Below, one piece after another: positions 46,671 to 57,261 of a DNA stretch of 64,000 bases. How positions within the stretch are numbered: position 1 is the stretch's first letter; each line of letters begins with the position of its first letter. The translations under genes and the position numbers were made by a program. The stretch covers positions 868,001 to 932,000 of the forward strand of contig LXWE01000001.1 of the NCBI GenBank assembly GCA_001660395.1, in the 5' to 3' direction. The DNA is from Alteromonadaceae bacterium XY-R5. GTDB taxonomy: Bacteria > Pseudomonadota > Gammaproteobacteria > Enterobacterales > Alteromonadaceae. The notes under the pieces were generated by a model that saw only the letters and a program-made list of their open reading frames with translations, was not told the origin of the DNA and did no database searches.

Positions 46671-47264
46671 TTATTTTGAATTCTGTCTGTCTGCCAGTGC
46701 TTTTTGCACTGGTTTAAAGCTCATGCGATATTCCGGAGTTGGCCCTAATTGGGCCAAAATATCCATATGCACTTTGGTCGGATAGCCTTTGTGCTGAGCA
46801 AATCCATATTGGGGATATTGCTGATCTAATGCAAGCATTTCGCGGTCTCGGGTAACCTTCGCCAAAATGGACGCTGCTGAAATCTCGGCAACTTTGCTGT
46901 CCCCTTTCACCACAGCTTCACTGGCATATTTCCACTTGGGGCAGCGGTTTCCGTCTACCTGTACAAAGTTGGGCTGAATATGTAATCCATCCACTGCCCG
47001 AGTCATCGCCAGCATGGTGGCCTGCAAAATATTCAGCTCATCAATTTCCGCTGGCGTGGCACGACCAATGGACCAGCTCAGGGCTTTAACTTTGATCTCG
47101 TCGAATAAGGCTTCACGCTTTTTTTCTGACAGCTTTTTAGAATCCATGAGCCCATCAATAGGATTGGCAGGATCCAGGATCACAGCGGCTGTTACTACGT
47201 CACCGACGAGTGGGCCCCGGCCCACCTCATCGACACCGGCAATTAGGTTTATCGTTGTCATCAT
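46671..47264 (-). CDS. rnhB: Ribonuclease HII
   Basis: Removes ribonucleotides from DNA and RNA-DNA hybrids. 197 residues. [21 protein letters not shown] holds the first acidic catalytic residues and GRG loop, [13 protein letters not shown] follows, and KVTRDREM and YGFAQHKGY complete the fold. Two Met codons begin the gene (47264, 47261). It starts 3 nt after the lpxB stop. Confidence 0.97.
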   Translation of the reverse strand: MMTTINLIAGVDEVGRGPLVGDVVTAAVILDPANPIDGLMDSKKLSEKKREALFDEIKVKALSWSIGRATPAEIDELNILQATMLAMTRAVDGLHIQPNFVQVDGNRCPKWKYASEAVVKGDSKVAEISAASILAKVTRDREMLALDQQYPQYGFAQHKGYPTKVHMDILAQLGPTPEYRMSFKPVQKALADRQNSK

Positions 47265-47267
47265 GAA

Positions 47268-48407
47268 TTAGCTTTTTAGCAGAGTGATTACGGCATTCGC
47301 CGCTTGTTCATCAGCGTCCTTTTTCAACGCTTGATGCAATTCAAAAAACTGGCTGGTTAAGGCTGTCTGATCTGTGGTAAGCATAGGCTGAAGTAATTCA
47401 GCAATATGAGCCGGATTAGCATCTTCATTAAGTAACTCAGGCACTAATTCTCTGTCTGCCAGCAAATTCGGCAAACTGAAAAACTTGGCCTTATACAGCC
47501 ATTTCATTAACTGATGAGTAAGCCATTTCAGTTTATACGCCACCACCATTGGACGCTTGCACAGCATTGCCTCAAGTGTTGCCGTGCCCGATGCCAGTAA
47601 TACCGCATCCGCTGCCATCATCACTTCTCGGGAATGACCAATGACTAACTGAATCTTCACATTAGGCTTAAATTCAGCCAAAAAACGGCGAATCTGACGA
47701 TGACGTTGCTGGTTTACAACGGGCAACAACACTTTAAACTTGTCTATCTTGCTATTAAGGATTTCTGCCGCCTGAACAAACGTCTCGATAAGGGTTGCGA
47801 CTTCACTGCCGCGACTGCCGGGCAGCAGTGCCAGAACCTTTTCGTCCTTTTCAATCCGCAACAGCTCACGCATAGCTTTTTTGTCTGGTGACATTGGCAC
47901 TTCATCTGCCAGGGTATGGCCGACAAATTCACAGGGCAGTTGATGTTTATCGTATACCGCCTTTTCAAACGGAAACAGACTCAATACCAGATTAGTGGCT
48001 TTGCCGATTTTAAAAATACGCTTTTCACGCCAAGCCCAGACTGTGGGGCTGACATAATGGACGGTTTTAATCCCGGCCTGCTTGAGTTTCATTTCAACCG
48101 TTAAATTGAAATCAGGTGCGTCAACACCAATAAACACATCCGGGGGATTATCGAGGAAATACTGAATAACGGTTTTACGGATATGCAGCAATCTGCGAAT
48201 ACGGGACAAGACTTCAACCAGTCCCATTACAGATAGCTCTTCCATTTCAAACAAGCTCTTGCAACCAAGAGCCATCATTTTAGGCCCGCCGATCCCTTCG
48301 AATACAGCATCTGGATAGCGTTTTTTGAGACTGCGGATTAAACCCGCCGCAAGAATGTCGCCGGATGCTTCGCCGGCGACGATACCAATTCGCAAGGGTG
48401 TCGACAT
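47268..48407 (-). CDS. lpxB: Lipid-A-disaccharide synthase
   Basis: Inner-membrane-associated glycosyltransferase joining UDP-diacyl-GlcN and lipid X. 379 residues with IGIVAGEASGDILAAGLI, FEGIGGPKM, DAPDFNLTVEMKLK, YVSPTVWAWREKRIFKI and LPGSRGSEVATL, all LpxB family motifs. It lies between lpxA (3 nt) and rnhB in the lipid A segment of the operon. Confidence 0.98.
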   Translation of the reverse strand: MSTPLRIGIVAGEASGDILAAGLIRSLKKRYPDAVFEGIGGPKMMALGCKSLFEMEELSVMGLVEVLSRIRRLLHIRKTVIQYFLDNPPDVFIGVDAPDFNLTVEMKLKQAGIKTVHYVSPTVWAWREKRIFKIGKATNLVLSLFPFEKAVYDKHQLPCEFVGHTLADEVPMSPDKKAMRELLRIEKDEKVLALLPGSRGSEVATLIETFVQAAEILNSKIDKFKVLLPVVNQQRHRQIRRFLAEFKPNVKIQLVIGHSREVMMAADAVLLASGTATLEAMLCKRPMVVAYKLKWLTHQLMKWLYKAKFFSLPNLLADRELVPELLNEDANPAHIAELLQPMLTTDQTALTSQFFELHQALKKDADEQAANAVITLLKS

Positions 48408-48410
48408 GGA

Positions 48411-49181
48411 TTAACGGATGATCCCTCTGGGTGCATTGGCAACAAAATCTGCCAACAGTTGCACTTCTGGTGTGTCCTTGGCCATCTCATTCAGTTGCTC
48501 AACCGCTTCTTCGGCACGTAAGCCGCTACGATACAGCACTTTATAGGCCCGTTTGATTTGCAAAATCGCCTCAGCAGAAAAGCCACGACGTTTTAAGCCT
48601 TCGCTATTAATACCGTGAGGCGCTGTTTTATCGCCCCCCACCATGACGTAAGGCGGGATATCACGCAATACAATAGAACCACCGCCGCTAAAGCTGTGAG
48701 AACCAATCTTGCAGAACTGATGCACGGCTGTCATTCCACCTAAAATGGCATGATCACCCACATGAACATGCCCAGCAAGAGTGGCATTGTTGGCCAGAAT
48801 ATTGTTGTCGCCGATCATGCAGTCATGGGCGATGTGAGTATAAGCCATCAGTAGGTTGTTACTGCCGATCTGTGTCAGGCTGTTGTCCTGAACGGTACCA
48901 CGGTGAACAGTACAAGATTCACGAAACACGTTATTGTCGCCAATCACCAGACGAGTCAATTCGTTGGCATACTTCTTATCCTGGCAATCTTCACCAATAG
49001 AGCAGAACTGGAAAAAACGGCTATTTTTACCAATCTGGGTGTCACGACGGACGACCACATGAGATTCAAGCACAGTGTTTTCGCCGATAACTACATTGGC
49101 CCCAACGACACAAAAAGGGCCGATACTTACACTTTCCGCCAGCTCGGCACTGGGGTCAATTATCGCGGTAGGATGGATCAC
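48411..49181 (-). CDS. lpxA: UDP-GlcNAc O-acyltransferase
   Basis: First lipid A step: transfers 3-hydroxyacyl from ACP to UDP-GlcNAc. 256 residues from a GTG start at 49181. The left-handed beta-helix hexapeptide repeats run to about 190 ([20 protein letters not shown]...). The catalytic His lies in [16 protein letters not shown], and a helical C-terminus follows. The start is 3 nt past the fabZ stop. Confidence 0.97.
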   Translation of the reverse strand: MIHPTAIIDPSAELAESVSIGPFCVVGANVVIGENTVLESHVVVRRDTQIGKNSRFFQFCSIGEDCQDKKYANELTRLVIGDNNVFRESCTVHRGTVQDNSLTQIGSNNLLMAYTHIAHDCMIGDNNILANNATLAGHVHVGDHAILGGMTAVHQFCKIGSHSFSGGGSIVLRDIPPYVMVGGDKTAPHGINSEGLKRRGFSAEAILQIKRAYKVLYRSGLRAEEAVEQLNEMAKDTPEVQLLADFVANAPRGIIR

Positions 49182-49184
49182 TAC

Positions 49185-49631
49185 TTACATCTTCCTCATG
49201 GCACACATAAACTCAGCGCTACAGGCTTCCTCTCCATCGACACTGGCAACTCCCTGGAATTTCCAAATTCCACGACGCTCTTTCACTAAGCGCACCGAAA
49301 AGTCTAGTCTATCTCCCGGAATTACGGGACGTTTAAATCTGGCATTATCAATACCAGCATACAAATACAGTTGGTCGGTATTACCCACTGTTTTAAAACC
49401 TAATACGCCAGCAGCCTGAGCCATGGCTTCTAAAATCAATACACCCGGAAAGATTGGCTTACCGGGGAAATGTCCCATAAAACACGGCTCATTAATGGTA
49501 ATGTTTTTATAGGCCTCTACCGACTCACCCAGTTTTAGTTCTGTCACTCTGTCGACTAACAGAAACGGATAACGATGGGGAAGTAGATCCAGGATTTCAT
49601 TGATTTCTACAGATGAGAGTTCGCTGGTCAA
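49185..49631 (-). CDS. fabZ: 3-hydroxyacyl-ACP dehydratase FabZ
   Basis: Dehydrates 3-hydroxyacyl-ACP, competing with LpxA/LpxD for the same substrate. 148 residues. [11 protein letters not shown], then the active-site helix [22 protein letters not shown] with catalytic His and Glu. The start codon is TTG (49631) with AGGAG 8 nt upstream, which could hold FabZ output low relative to the Lpx enzymes. Confidence 0.97.
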   Translation of the reverse strand: MTSELSSVEINEILDLLPHRYPFLLVDRVTELKLGESVEAYKNITINEPCFMGHFPGKPIFPGVLILEAMAQAAGVLGFKTVGNTDQLYLYAGIDNARFKRPVIPGDRLDFSVRLVKERRGIWKFQGVASVDGEEACSAEFMCAMRKM

Positions 49632-49669
49632 AGGGATATCTCCTCAAAATGTCCTTTTTGCCGAATGGC

Positions 49670-50701
49670 TTATTTGGACTGTGCTTTTTCCAATTCTTTG
49701 ACACGCTGGTTGAGAGAGGACAAATTACGTAGTGCCACCATAGACTTACGCCATTCTTTATTCGGCGAAGCTGGCACTCCAGAGGAATACAGGCCCGGTT
49801 CATTGATGCTTTTGGTGATCATTGTCATACCGGTGAAATGTGCATTATCACAAATTTCGATGTGACCTGCGAAACCTGACAACCCTCCAACGGTACAGTA
49901 TTTACCGAGTTTGGTACTGCCAGCTATCACTGCACATCCTGCAATTGCCACGCTTTCGCCCAGTTCCACATTGTGTGCAATCTGAACCTGGTTATCGATA
50001 ATAACGCCGTCGGCAATCACGGTATCTTCAAGCGCACCACGATCAATAGTGGTACTGGCACCGATTTCAACTCGGTTACCAATGCGTACCCGCCCAAGCT
50101 GAGGGATCTTAATCCAACGTCCTCTGTTGTTGGCATAGCCGAAGCCATCACTGCCAATCACGGTAGCTGACTGAACCAGGCAGTCTTCTCCGATGCTCAC
50201 CTCATGATAGATAGTCACATTGGCCCAAAGCTTGGTACGTTTGCCAATGATGGCATTTTTACCAATAAAGCAGCCAGCGCCAATCTGAACACCATCAGCA
50301 AGTACAACGCCGCTCTCAATAACAGCATTAGCACCCACAGCAACGCCTTCGCCCATCTGCACATCATCTGCAATCACTGCCGACGGTGCAATATCAACTG
50401 CAGCCGCAGGGGTGGTATCCAAAAGTTGTGCAATCAGCGCAAAACCCACATAAGGATCTTGGGTAACCAATGCGCTGCAGGGACAATCGGCTAAATTGTC
50501 GGGGTGCAAAATGACAGCCTGAGCTGCCGTATCAACCAGTTGACTACGATACTTACTATTCGACAAAAAGGAAATCTGACCATTGCCAGCCGACGACAAG
50601 GTACTAATACCTTGAATTAGCGTGCTTTCCTGGTCCTGAGGAGCGAGGACCAATTCCGCTCCGATATGGTCGGCCAGATCCTTTAAACTAACTGGTTGCA
50701 T
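49670..50701 (-). CDS. lpxD: UDP-3-O-acylglucosamine N-acyltransferase
   Basis: Third lipid A step. 343 residues: an N-terminal uridine-binding domain (about 1-100), hexapeptide beta-helix (about 105-290) with the catalytic His in DNQVQIAHNVELGES, and a C-terminal helix. ATG at 50701. It is between skp and fabZ, the E. coli order. Confidence 0.97.
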   Translation of the reverse strand: MQPVSLKDLADHIGAELVLAPQDQESTLIQGISTLSSAGNGQISFLSNSKYRSQLVDTAAQAVILHPDNLADCPCSALVTQDPYVGFALIAQLLDTTPAAAVDIAPSAVIADDVQMGEGVAVGANAVIESGVVLADGVQIGAGCFIGKNAIIGKRTKLWANVTIYHEVSIGEDCLVQSATVIGSDGFGYANNRGRWIKIPQLGRVRIGNRVEIGASTTIDRGALEDTVIADGVIIDNQVQIAHNVELGESVAIAGCAVIAGSTKLGKYCTVGGLSGFAGHIEICDNAHFTGMTMITKSINEPGLYSSGVPASPNKEWRKSMVALRNLSSLNQRVKELEKAQSK

Positions 50702-50720
50702 ACTTAACTTGGCTTACTGA

Positions 50721-51236
50721 TTATTTGATCTTACGAACTTGCTCTAACACTTTGTCAGAGACATCGTGATCGGGTTTGATAAATGCTACGGCTTCGGCGT
50801 TTAGGATCATATCGTATCCTTCAGCTGCAGCAACCGCATCAACTGACTGCTTAATCAAACCCAGCAGTTTATTACGCTCTTCGTTCACACGACGCTGGAT
50901 TTGCTGTTGCAGAGGCTGGGCTTTTGCTGTGTAGTCCTTACGCAGGTCTAACAGTTTTTGCTCCAGATCTTTCTTTTCTTTATCACTCATGGTGGCGGCA
51001 TCGCGCTGCTGCTTTTCCATGTAGTACTTAATATCTTTTTCCAGACGGCTAACTTCTTCAGTTTGATCCTTAAACTCATCAGCGATAGTTTGCTGAATCG
51101 CAGCAGCCTGAGGCATTTGCTGGAACACACTCTGTACGTTGATCGCACCAATTTTTTGTTCTGCGTTAGCAGCGAAGCTGCTCATAGCACCGGCTAACAT
51201 AGCAGCGGCGACAATGCTCTTAGTGAAAACTTTCAA
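50721..51236 (-). CDS. skp: Periplasmic chaperone Skp/OmpH
   Basis: Trimeric chaperone carrying unfolded outer-membrane proteins to BamA. 171 residues from a TTG at 51236, chosen because AAGGAG lies 6 nt upstream; the in-frame ATG at 51272 has no ribosome site and would add 12 residues to the signal. The signal peptide is VFTKSIVAAAMLAGAMSSFA; the mature start EQKIGAINVQSVFQQMPQAA is typical, and the rest is coiled coil. Confidence 0.95.
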   Translation of the reverse strand: MKVFTKSIVAAAMLAGAMSSFAANAEQKIGAINVQSVFQQMPQAAAIQQTIADEFKDQTEEVSRLEKDIKYYMEKQQRDAATMSDKEKKDLEQKLLDLRKDYTAKAQPLQQQIQRRVNEERNKLLGLIKQSVDAVAAAEGYDMILNAEAVAFIKPDHDVSDKVLEQVRKIK

Positions 51237-51287
51237 ATGTAACTCCTTCTTACCTATGGTTTTATGCTGCACAAGGCAGTCTTGTTA

Positions 51288-53756
51288 TTAGAATGTTTGA
51301 CCAATGTTGAAAGAGAAGAATTTAACATCGTCGCCTTCTCTCTCCGTTAGTGCCCTTGAGAAGCTAAATACCATCGGTCCCATTGGCGACAGCCATTGTA
51401 CCGAAAGACCCGTTGATGCTCTATAGCGAGAATAGTCTGCATAGTCTGCTAAACCATCACTTGATGCGCTAATGCTCAGATCTTTGTATTCATCATAATC
51501 AAATTCAGTGTCCCAGACGTTACCTGCATCTATAAACAGACTGGTACGCACAGAATTATCAAATTCAGCTTCTACGAATGGCGTAGGAACGATCAACTCA
51601 ACACCACCCAGTAACATGGCATTACCTCCCAACGAACGGGAAGAAATTGCAATGTAATCTGAATCAGGGCTCAGAGAAATTGTTTCACCGTCTGGGCCTG
51701 TAGTAGATTGAGACACACGCTGTACGCCACGAGGACCTACTGTATTATTTTCGAAACCGCGCAAGGTATCGCTACCACCGGCGGTGAAGTTCTGGGTAAA
51801 TGGCAGAATTTGCTCATCACCATTGATCGAACCGTAACCGTTACCATACCCGGCTTTTAAACGCGCCAGGAACGACCAGCGCTGGTTGCGGCTAAGGGGG
51901 AAGTAGAACTTAGTATCCAGTTCCGCTTTGTAATAATTCACGTCAGAGTTCGGCGTTGTAATTGAGAACGATGCACGCTGTGATGAACCCGCTGTCGGGA
52001 AAATACCACGGTTCAAGGTTGAACGGATCCAGGCCACACTAAACAGCAAGCTGTCGTAATCGATTGCCGCATCGGGATCTTCCGGATCAGCAAACTGGTC
52101 ATAGAAACGGTCGGTTTGTTCGTAGTAACTACGGTTTGACAATTCAACACTTGAATAGGTCAGGCCATAGTTCAGGCGGTTAAATTCGTTAATAGGGTAA
52201 CCTACGTTAACACCCACTGAGTACTGCTTACTGTTATAACGTACCAGGTTTGCGCTACCCGCATCGAACTCACTGTAAGAAATCGAGCCGCCTAAACTGA
52301 TACCATCAATGGTAAAAAACGGATCGGTATAAGAAAGCTGGATGCTCTTTTGATAAGACACGGTACTGACGTTAAGAGCTACGCGTTTACCTGTGCCCAG
52401 GAAGTTATCCTGCTGGATACCCGCCTGCAGACTCAGTTTAGTTGTATCACCATAACCGATACCCGCGTTAAAGGAGCCTGATGGCTGTTCTTTAACGGTA
52501 AAATCTACGTCGACTTTGTCGTCCTGACCAGGCAGGCGCACAGTCTCGTAATCCACCTCTTCCATATAGGTCAGACGTGACAACGCGTTTTTAGATGAAT
52601 CCAGCAACGAGTTGGATAACCAGGTACCTTCCATTTGGCTGACAGACTGACGCAATACTTCATCAGACGTCACATTGTTACCACTGAACGTAATCCGGTT
52701 AACGTAAATTCGACGACCTGGGTCAACAGACAGGGTCAGCTTAACCGTTTTATCTTCTTCGTTAATTTCAGGAATGGTGGTGACAGTTGGGAAAGCGTAA
52801 CCAAAGCGGCCCAAATACTTACTGATAAACTCTTCTGTATACGTCACTTCTGCCTGATTATAGAGTTCGCCTTTGGTTAACGGCAAAATCTTAGACAGGT
52901 ACTCTTCATGACCCAAGGTATCACCGGCCAGCTCAACACCTGAAATAGTGTACTGCTCACCTTCGCTCACGTTCATGGTGATATAAATGCCCTTTTTCTC
53001 AGGCGTCATGGAGACCTGAGTAGAATCGACATTAAATTTCAAATAACCACGATCCATATAGTAGCTGCGGATCTTTTCCATATCGCCGGTCAGGGTTTGT
53101 TTCTGATAACGCGTTTGCGATAGGAAGTCATACCATGGGGTATCAAATTTTAATTCGATTTGATCCAACAGTTCTTTGTCGGTAAATACACTATTACCTA
53201 CGATGTTGATTTGCTCGATTTCGGCTGCATCGCCTTCTTCAAACAGGAATTTCAGATCAACCCGGTTACGTGGTAACGGCGTTACAATCGCTGAAACGTC
53301 GGCATTATATTTACCCACGCTGTAATAGAAATCTTTTAACCCATTTTCGATGGATGTCAGTACGGTTTTATCCAGAGGCTCACCGACTCGAATGTTGCTG
53401 CCATCAAGACTTTCCTGCAACTGTTCGTCTTTAATGTCGTCGTTACCTTCAAAGATAACGTTAGAGATGGTAGGACGTTCCTTCACTTTAACAATCAGGG
53501 TGTTGCCATCGCGCAGTACCTGAATACTTTCAAAATGGGTCGAGCTGTATAAGGAGCGAATGACCTGAGCAATACGGAACCCGTTCATTTCGTCGCCGAC
53601 TTTAACAGGCAGATAAGTTAACGCGCCTCCCAGAGCAACCCGTTGCAGGCCTTCAACTTTAATATCTTCAACAACGAAGGTTTCGTCGCTGTTGGCTTGG
53701 GCAAAGCTAGCACTGGAAACGAATAATCCGGCTACAACTAACTGTTTCAACTTCAT
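51288..53756 (-). CDS. bamA: Outer membrane assembly factor BamA
   Basis: Central protein of the BAM complex. 822 residues: signal peptide (MKLKQLVVAGLFVSSASFAQA), five POTRA domains (about 25-425) and a 16-strand barrel with a C-terminal aromatic (FNIGQTF). The lid-loop VRGF/Y motif appears as LRGFENN. It is downstream of rseP (60 nt) and upstream of skp. Confidence 0.98.
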   Translation of the reverse strand: MKLKQLVVAGLFVSSASFAQANSDETFVVEDIKVEGLQRVALGGALTYLPVKVGDEMNGFRIAQVIRSLYSSTHFESIQVLRDGNTLIVKVKERPTISNVIFEGNDDIKDEQLQESLDGSNIRVGEPLDKTVLTSIENGLKDFYYSVGKYNADVSAIVTPLPRNRVDLKFLFEEGDAAEIEQINIVGNSVFTDKELLDQIELKFDTPWYDFLSQTRYQKQTLTGDMEKIRSYYMDRGYLKFNVDSTQVSMTPEKKGIYITMNVSEGEQYTISGVELAGDTLGHEEYLSKILPLTKGELYNQAEVTYTEEFISKYLGRFGYAFPTVTTIPEINEEDKTVKLTLSVDPGRRIYVNRITFSGNNVTSDEVLRQSVSQMEGTWLSNSLLDSSKNALSRLTYMEEVDYETVRLPGQDDKVDVDFTVKEQPSGSFNAGIGYGDTTKLSLQAGIQQDNFLGTGKRVALNVSTVSYQKSIQLSYTDPFFTIDGISLGGSISYSEFDAGSANLVRYNSKQYSVGVNVGYPINEFNRLNYGLTYSSVELSNRSYYEQTDRFYDQFADPEDPDAAIDYDSLLFSVAWIRSTLNRGIFPTAGSSQRASFSITTPNSDVNYYKAELDTKFYFPLSRNQRWSFLARLKAGYGNGYGSINGDEQILPFTQNFTAGGSDTLRGFENNTVGPRGVQRVSQSTTGPDGETISLSPDSDYIAISSRSLGGNAMLLGGVELIVPTPFVEAEFDNSVRTSLFIDAGNVWDTEFDYDEYKDLSISASSDGLADYADYSRYRASTGLSVQWLSPMGPMVFSFSRALTEREGDDVKFFSFNIGQTF

Positions 53757-53816
53757 TTTATTAATATTCTTCCTAAGCGCACATGCGATGTTGTGCTCAG
53801 CCTAAAGATTCACAGC

Positions 53817-55172
53817 TTATGACAAACGGGTAATATCATTCACTATGGCAATGGTCATCAATAGCAGTAACACTGCCCCACCGATCTTGAACCCCGTTTC
53901 TTGTACTGATTCCGGAACCGGCTTACCGGTCAAAAGCTCTATAAAATAATAGAGTAGATGCCCGCCATCAAGCACAGGGAGCGGCAAAAGGTTAATTATC
54001 CCCAAATTCACGCTAATCAGGGCTAAAAAGCTTAAAAAATAGACTAAACCCTGAGCTGCGCTGATGCCCGCACCTTGTGCAATCGATATAGGACCACTTA
54101 AATTTTTAACGGAAACATCACCGGTGATGAGTTTACCAATCATCTCAACACTGAGTGTCATCCAACGCCAGGTTTTCACTGCGGCATGATAAATCGCATT
54201 AACAGGATTGAATTGCTGAACAAAGAGATAAGATTCGGGCCACGCCTCCTGCTGAGGAACAACACCTAAAAATCCTTTCACTTTACCATCAACGTCCTGG
54301 CGGCCTATCGAGACGGGTAATGTCACCTCGCGTCCATCCCTTAACAGGGTAAGTGTTACATCGGTGGCAGGATTTGCCTCAATGTAACCCACTATTTGTT
54401 CCCATTTGTTAACAGGAGTTCCGTTGAAGCGTAAAATTTTGTCGTTAACCTGCAAACCTGCCCGACTAGCTGGTGAGTCTTCGGATATCAGCGCCAGGGT
54501 CGTCGTAATATTTGGCGTCCATGGCTTAATGCCCAAACTGGCCAGTGAAGACTGTTTGTCTGGGTCAAATGCCCAGTTTGTAGTATCTAATTGATAATGA
54601 TGAACAGCGCCGCTGGTGCTGACTTCTGTGGTCACCGGTAATTGCGCATTACCAATAAATGACATCAGCTCAATATTGATGGATTCCCAATCCGAGGTTT
54701 GCTGTTCACCAATAGCGATAATTTTTTCGTTGGCCTGCATACCTGCAAGCGCTGCGATACTTTGCGGCGCAACCGAACCAATAAGCGGATGTACCTTAGT
54801 CTGGCCAAGCATAAACATTAACCACAAGGCAAATATCGCGAAAATAAAGTTAGTGCCCGGGCCCGCCGCAATAATTGCGATGCGTTTTAATACTGGCTGA
54901 TGGTTGAATGTATATGGCAGGTCCTGTTCTTTGACTGGCTCGACTCTATCATCGAGCATTTTGACATACCCACCCAGAGGAATAGCAGCGATGACATATT
55001 CAGTGCCGAGTTTATCGGTTTTACGCCACAGCGCTTTTCCAAATCCAATGGAAAATCGCTCTACTTTCACGCCACAGCGCCTGGCCACCCAAAAGTGTCC
55101 CCACTCATGCACTGCAACCAAAATACCCAGAGCGACAATAAAAGACACCAGACTGAAAAGGATACTCGTCAC
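53817..55172 (-). CDS. rseP: Sigma-E regulator protease RseP (site-2)
   Basis: Intramembrane zinc protease that cleaves RseA to free sigma-E. 451 residues from a GTG (55172) adjoining the dxr stop. The zinc motif H22-E-x-x-H26 lies in TM1, two PDZ domains (about 115-310) occupy the periplasmic region, and the third ligand Asp is in LLPLPVLDGGHLLYY in TM3. A neighbouring bamA is apt, since outer-membrane stress activates the pathway. Confidence 0.97.
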   Translation of the reverse strand: MTSILFSLVSFIVALGILVAVHEWGHFWVARRCGVKVERFSIGFGKALWRKTDKLGTEYVIAAIPLGGYVKMLDDRVEPVKEQDLPYTFNHQPVLKRIAIIAAGPGTNFIFAIFALWLMFMLGQTKVHPLIGSVAPQSIAALAGMQANEKIIAIGEQQTSDWESINIELMSFIGNAQLPVTTEVSTSGAVHHYQLDTTNWAFDPDKQSSLASLGIKPWTPNITTTLALISEDSPASRAGLQVNDKILRFNGTPVNKWEQIVGYIEANPATDVTLTLLRDGREVTLPVSIGRQDVDGKVKGFLGVVPQQEAWPESYLFVQQFNPVNAIYHAAVKTWRWMTLSVEMIGKLITGDVSVKNLSGPISIAQGAGISAAQGLVYFLSFLALISVNLGIINLLPLPVLDGGHLLYYFIELLTGKPVPESVQETGFKIGGAVLLLLMTIAIVNDITRLS

Positions 55173-56357
55173 TTAGCTCATCCCGTTAATAATTGCCCCA
55201 GCCATACTACGGGCCTCGGTATCGATTGCAAGTATATCCGCCAGGGTTTGAGGCGTGCGGTTGGTATTTATGCGAGCAACGACAGCCTCGTTAATTTTGG
55301 CAATATCACAAAAGCCTATACGAGTTGATAAAAATGCCGATACCGCCTCTTCATTTGCCGCGTTTAATGCGGTAGTCGCTGCTTGTCCCTGCTGAAACGC
55401 GTCAATGGCCAGCATCAGGTTTGGATAACGCTGAGCATCCGGCAGGCTAAAACTAAAATCGCACAACTGACTAAAGTCTAGTGGTGCTACCCCTGACATC
55501 ATGCGCTCAGGCCACGACAAACCATAAGCGATCGGTGTCCGCATATCCGGATTCCCCATCTGCGCGATGACTGAGCCGTCCACATATTGGACCATAGAAT
55601 GAATAACACTTTGTGGATGCAGTACGACTTGAATATCATCCGCTTGTAAACCGAACAACCAACAAGCCTCGATAAACTCCAGCCCTTTGTTCATCATAGT
55701 GGCTGAATCTACCGAGATCTTCTGGCCCATGCTCCAGTTGGGGTGAGCACAGGCTTGTGCCGGTGTAACCGCTGCTAACTGCGCTAACGGTAAAGTACGA
55801 AATGGACCGCCAGAACCCGTTAATAAAATTTTACTGATACCACTGGCAGAAAGATCGCCATATTTAAAATCCGACGGCAGGCACTGAAATATCGCATTAT
55901 GCTCACTGTCTATAGGCAACAGTGTTGCGCCAGAGTCTCTGACTGCCTGCATAAATAAATGGCCCGACATTACCAAGGCTTCTTTGTTAGCAAGCAGAAC
56001 CTTTTTACCGGCCTCAGCAGCTGCCAGACTGGCGGGTAACCCTGCCGCACCAACAATTGCCGCCATCACCGTATCAACTTCAGGTAATGATGCGACATCA
56101 ACCAGCGCGTCAGCACCACAGAGGATTTTAGCTTTAATGCCGGTATCATTTGCCAGCGAGGTTAATGTTGTGTAGCTATCCGAATCGCTGGTAACCAGAT
56201 AATCAGGCTGACACAGCAACGCCTGCTCAATTAGCAGCGGTAGATTTTTATGGCCAGTAAGAGCGACTACCCGATATTTATCCGGATGACGAAGGACCAC
56301 ATCCAGGGTACTGGTGCCAATAGAGCCGGTAGAGCCTAAAACGCAAATGGCCTGCAT
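55173..56357 (-). CDS. dxr: 1-deoxy-D-xylulose-5-phosphate reductoisomerase
   Basis: Commits DXP to the MEP isoprenoid pathway. 394 residues. I take ATG 56357 ([14 protein letters not shown]), which overlaps the cdsA stop as TAATG and fits the family N-terminus; an in-frame ATG at 56369 is the alternative. The NADPH loop [26 protein letters not shown] and the metal/substrate region [14 protein letters not shown] and GSGGPFR are present. Confidence 0.97.
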   Translation of the reverse strand: MQAICVLGSTGSIGTSTLDVVLRHPDKYRVVALTGHKNLPLLIEQALLCQPDYLVTSDSDSYTTLTSLANDTGIKAKILCGADALVDVASLPEVDTVMAAIVGAAGLPASLAAAEAGKKVLLANKEALVMSGHLFMQAVRDSGATLLPIDSEHNAIFQCLPSDFKYGDLSASGISKILLTGSGGPFRTLPLAQLAAVTPAQACAHPNWSMGQKISVDSATMMNKGLEFIEACWLFGLQADDIQVVLHPQSVIHSMVQYVDGSVIAQMGNPDMRTPIAYGLSWPERMMSGVAPLDFSQLCDFSFSLPDAQRYPNLMLAIDAFQQGQAATTALNAANEEAVSAFLSTRIGFCDIAKINEAVVARINTNRTPQTLADILAIDTEARSMAGAIINGMS

Positions 56358-57220
56358 TAGGCCATCCACATCACATAACAGAAAGTAAAGACAGGAAATG
56401 CAGCCGTCAGGCTGTCGATGCGATCAAGCACTCCACCATGACCAGGCAGAAGATTGCTGCTGTCTTTGATGCCCGCGCAGCGTTTAAACATACTCTCGTT
56501 AAGATCTCCGAGTGCAGACACTGCTACGGTTAATCCACCAATCAAGGCATGCATCCATATACGGCCCGGATCAACATGGTAATGCAAAGCAGCAAAAGCG
56601 ATGATTGCCGATGAAGCCCCCACCCCACCAATCAAACCTTCAATGGTTTTACCTGGCGATACATTTGGACGTAACTTGTGGCGACCAAACTTCACACCAG
56701 TGAAAAATGCACCAATATCCGCCGCCCATACAATGCCCAGTACATAGAAAATTAGCGATGCACCGTAGAACACGTCAACTTCGTATAAATTGGTACGCAG
56801 AGCAATAATTGCGACCCAGGTAGGAATAAGCGTCAGAATACCGAAAATACTGCGAATAACGACAGAATGACGCCAAAACGCAGAGTATTTAGGATACGCA
56901 ATGATCATCGCCAGAGATACCGCCCACCAAGCACAGGCAGCACCTAAAATGGCAGTATAAAAGCCATGTAACTGTCCCTGATACCAGATTTGCTTTTCAG
57001 GAATTACCAACGTCATCGCAACGCAAACCGCCCCTAAAACCGCAGCAAAGGTGTTTTTAGCCAAAGGGGTTTTATAGCCTGACAGATTCGCCCATTCCCA
57101 GGCACCAATAGCCACCACGGCAGCAATAGCCAGCTGAAACCCCAGCAGAGGCAAAAATAGGATCGCAAATAATGCGATTGGGGCCAAAATCAAGGCCGTA
57201 ATTATGCGCTGCTTTAACAT
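56357..57220 (-). CDS. cdsA: Phosphatidate cytidylyltransferase
   Basis: Makes CDP-diacylglycerol for all phospholipids. 287 residues, about eight transmembrane helices. The C-terminal signature is complete: [27 protein letters not shown] (about 245-270). It is translationally coupled to dxr and follows uppS (41-nt gap). Confidence 0.97.
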   Translation of the reverse strand: MLKQRIITALILAPIALFAILFLPLLGFQLAIAAVVAIGAWEWANLSGYKTPLAKNTFAAVLGAVCVAMTLVIPEKQIWYQGQLHGFYTAILGAACAWWAVSLAMIIAYPKYSAFWRHSVVIRSIFGILTLIPTWVAIIALRTNLYEVDVFYGASLIFYVLGIVWAADIGAFFTGVKFGRHKLRPNVSPGKTIEGLIGGVGASSAIIAFAALHYHVDPGRIWMHALIGGLTVAVSALGDLNESMFKRCAGIKDSSNLLPGHGGVLDRIDSLTAAFPVFTFCYVMWMA

Positions 57221-57261
57221 ACAAGCAGACTCTTAAAAACTAACATGGAAAATTCGGGCTC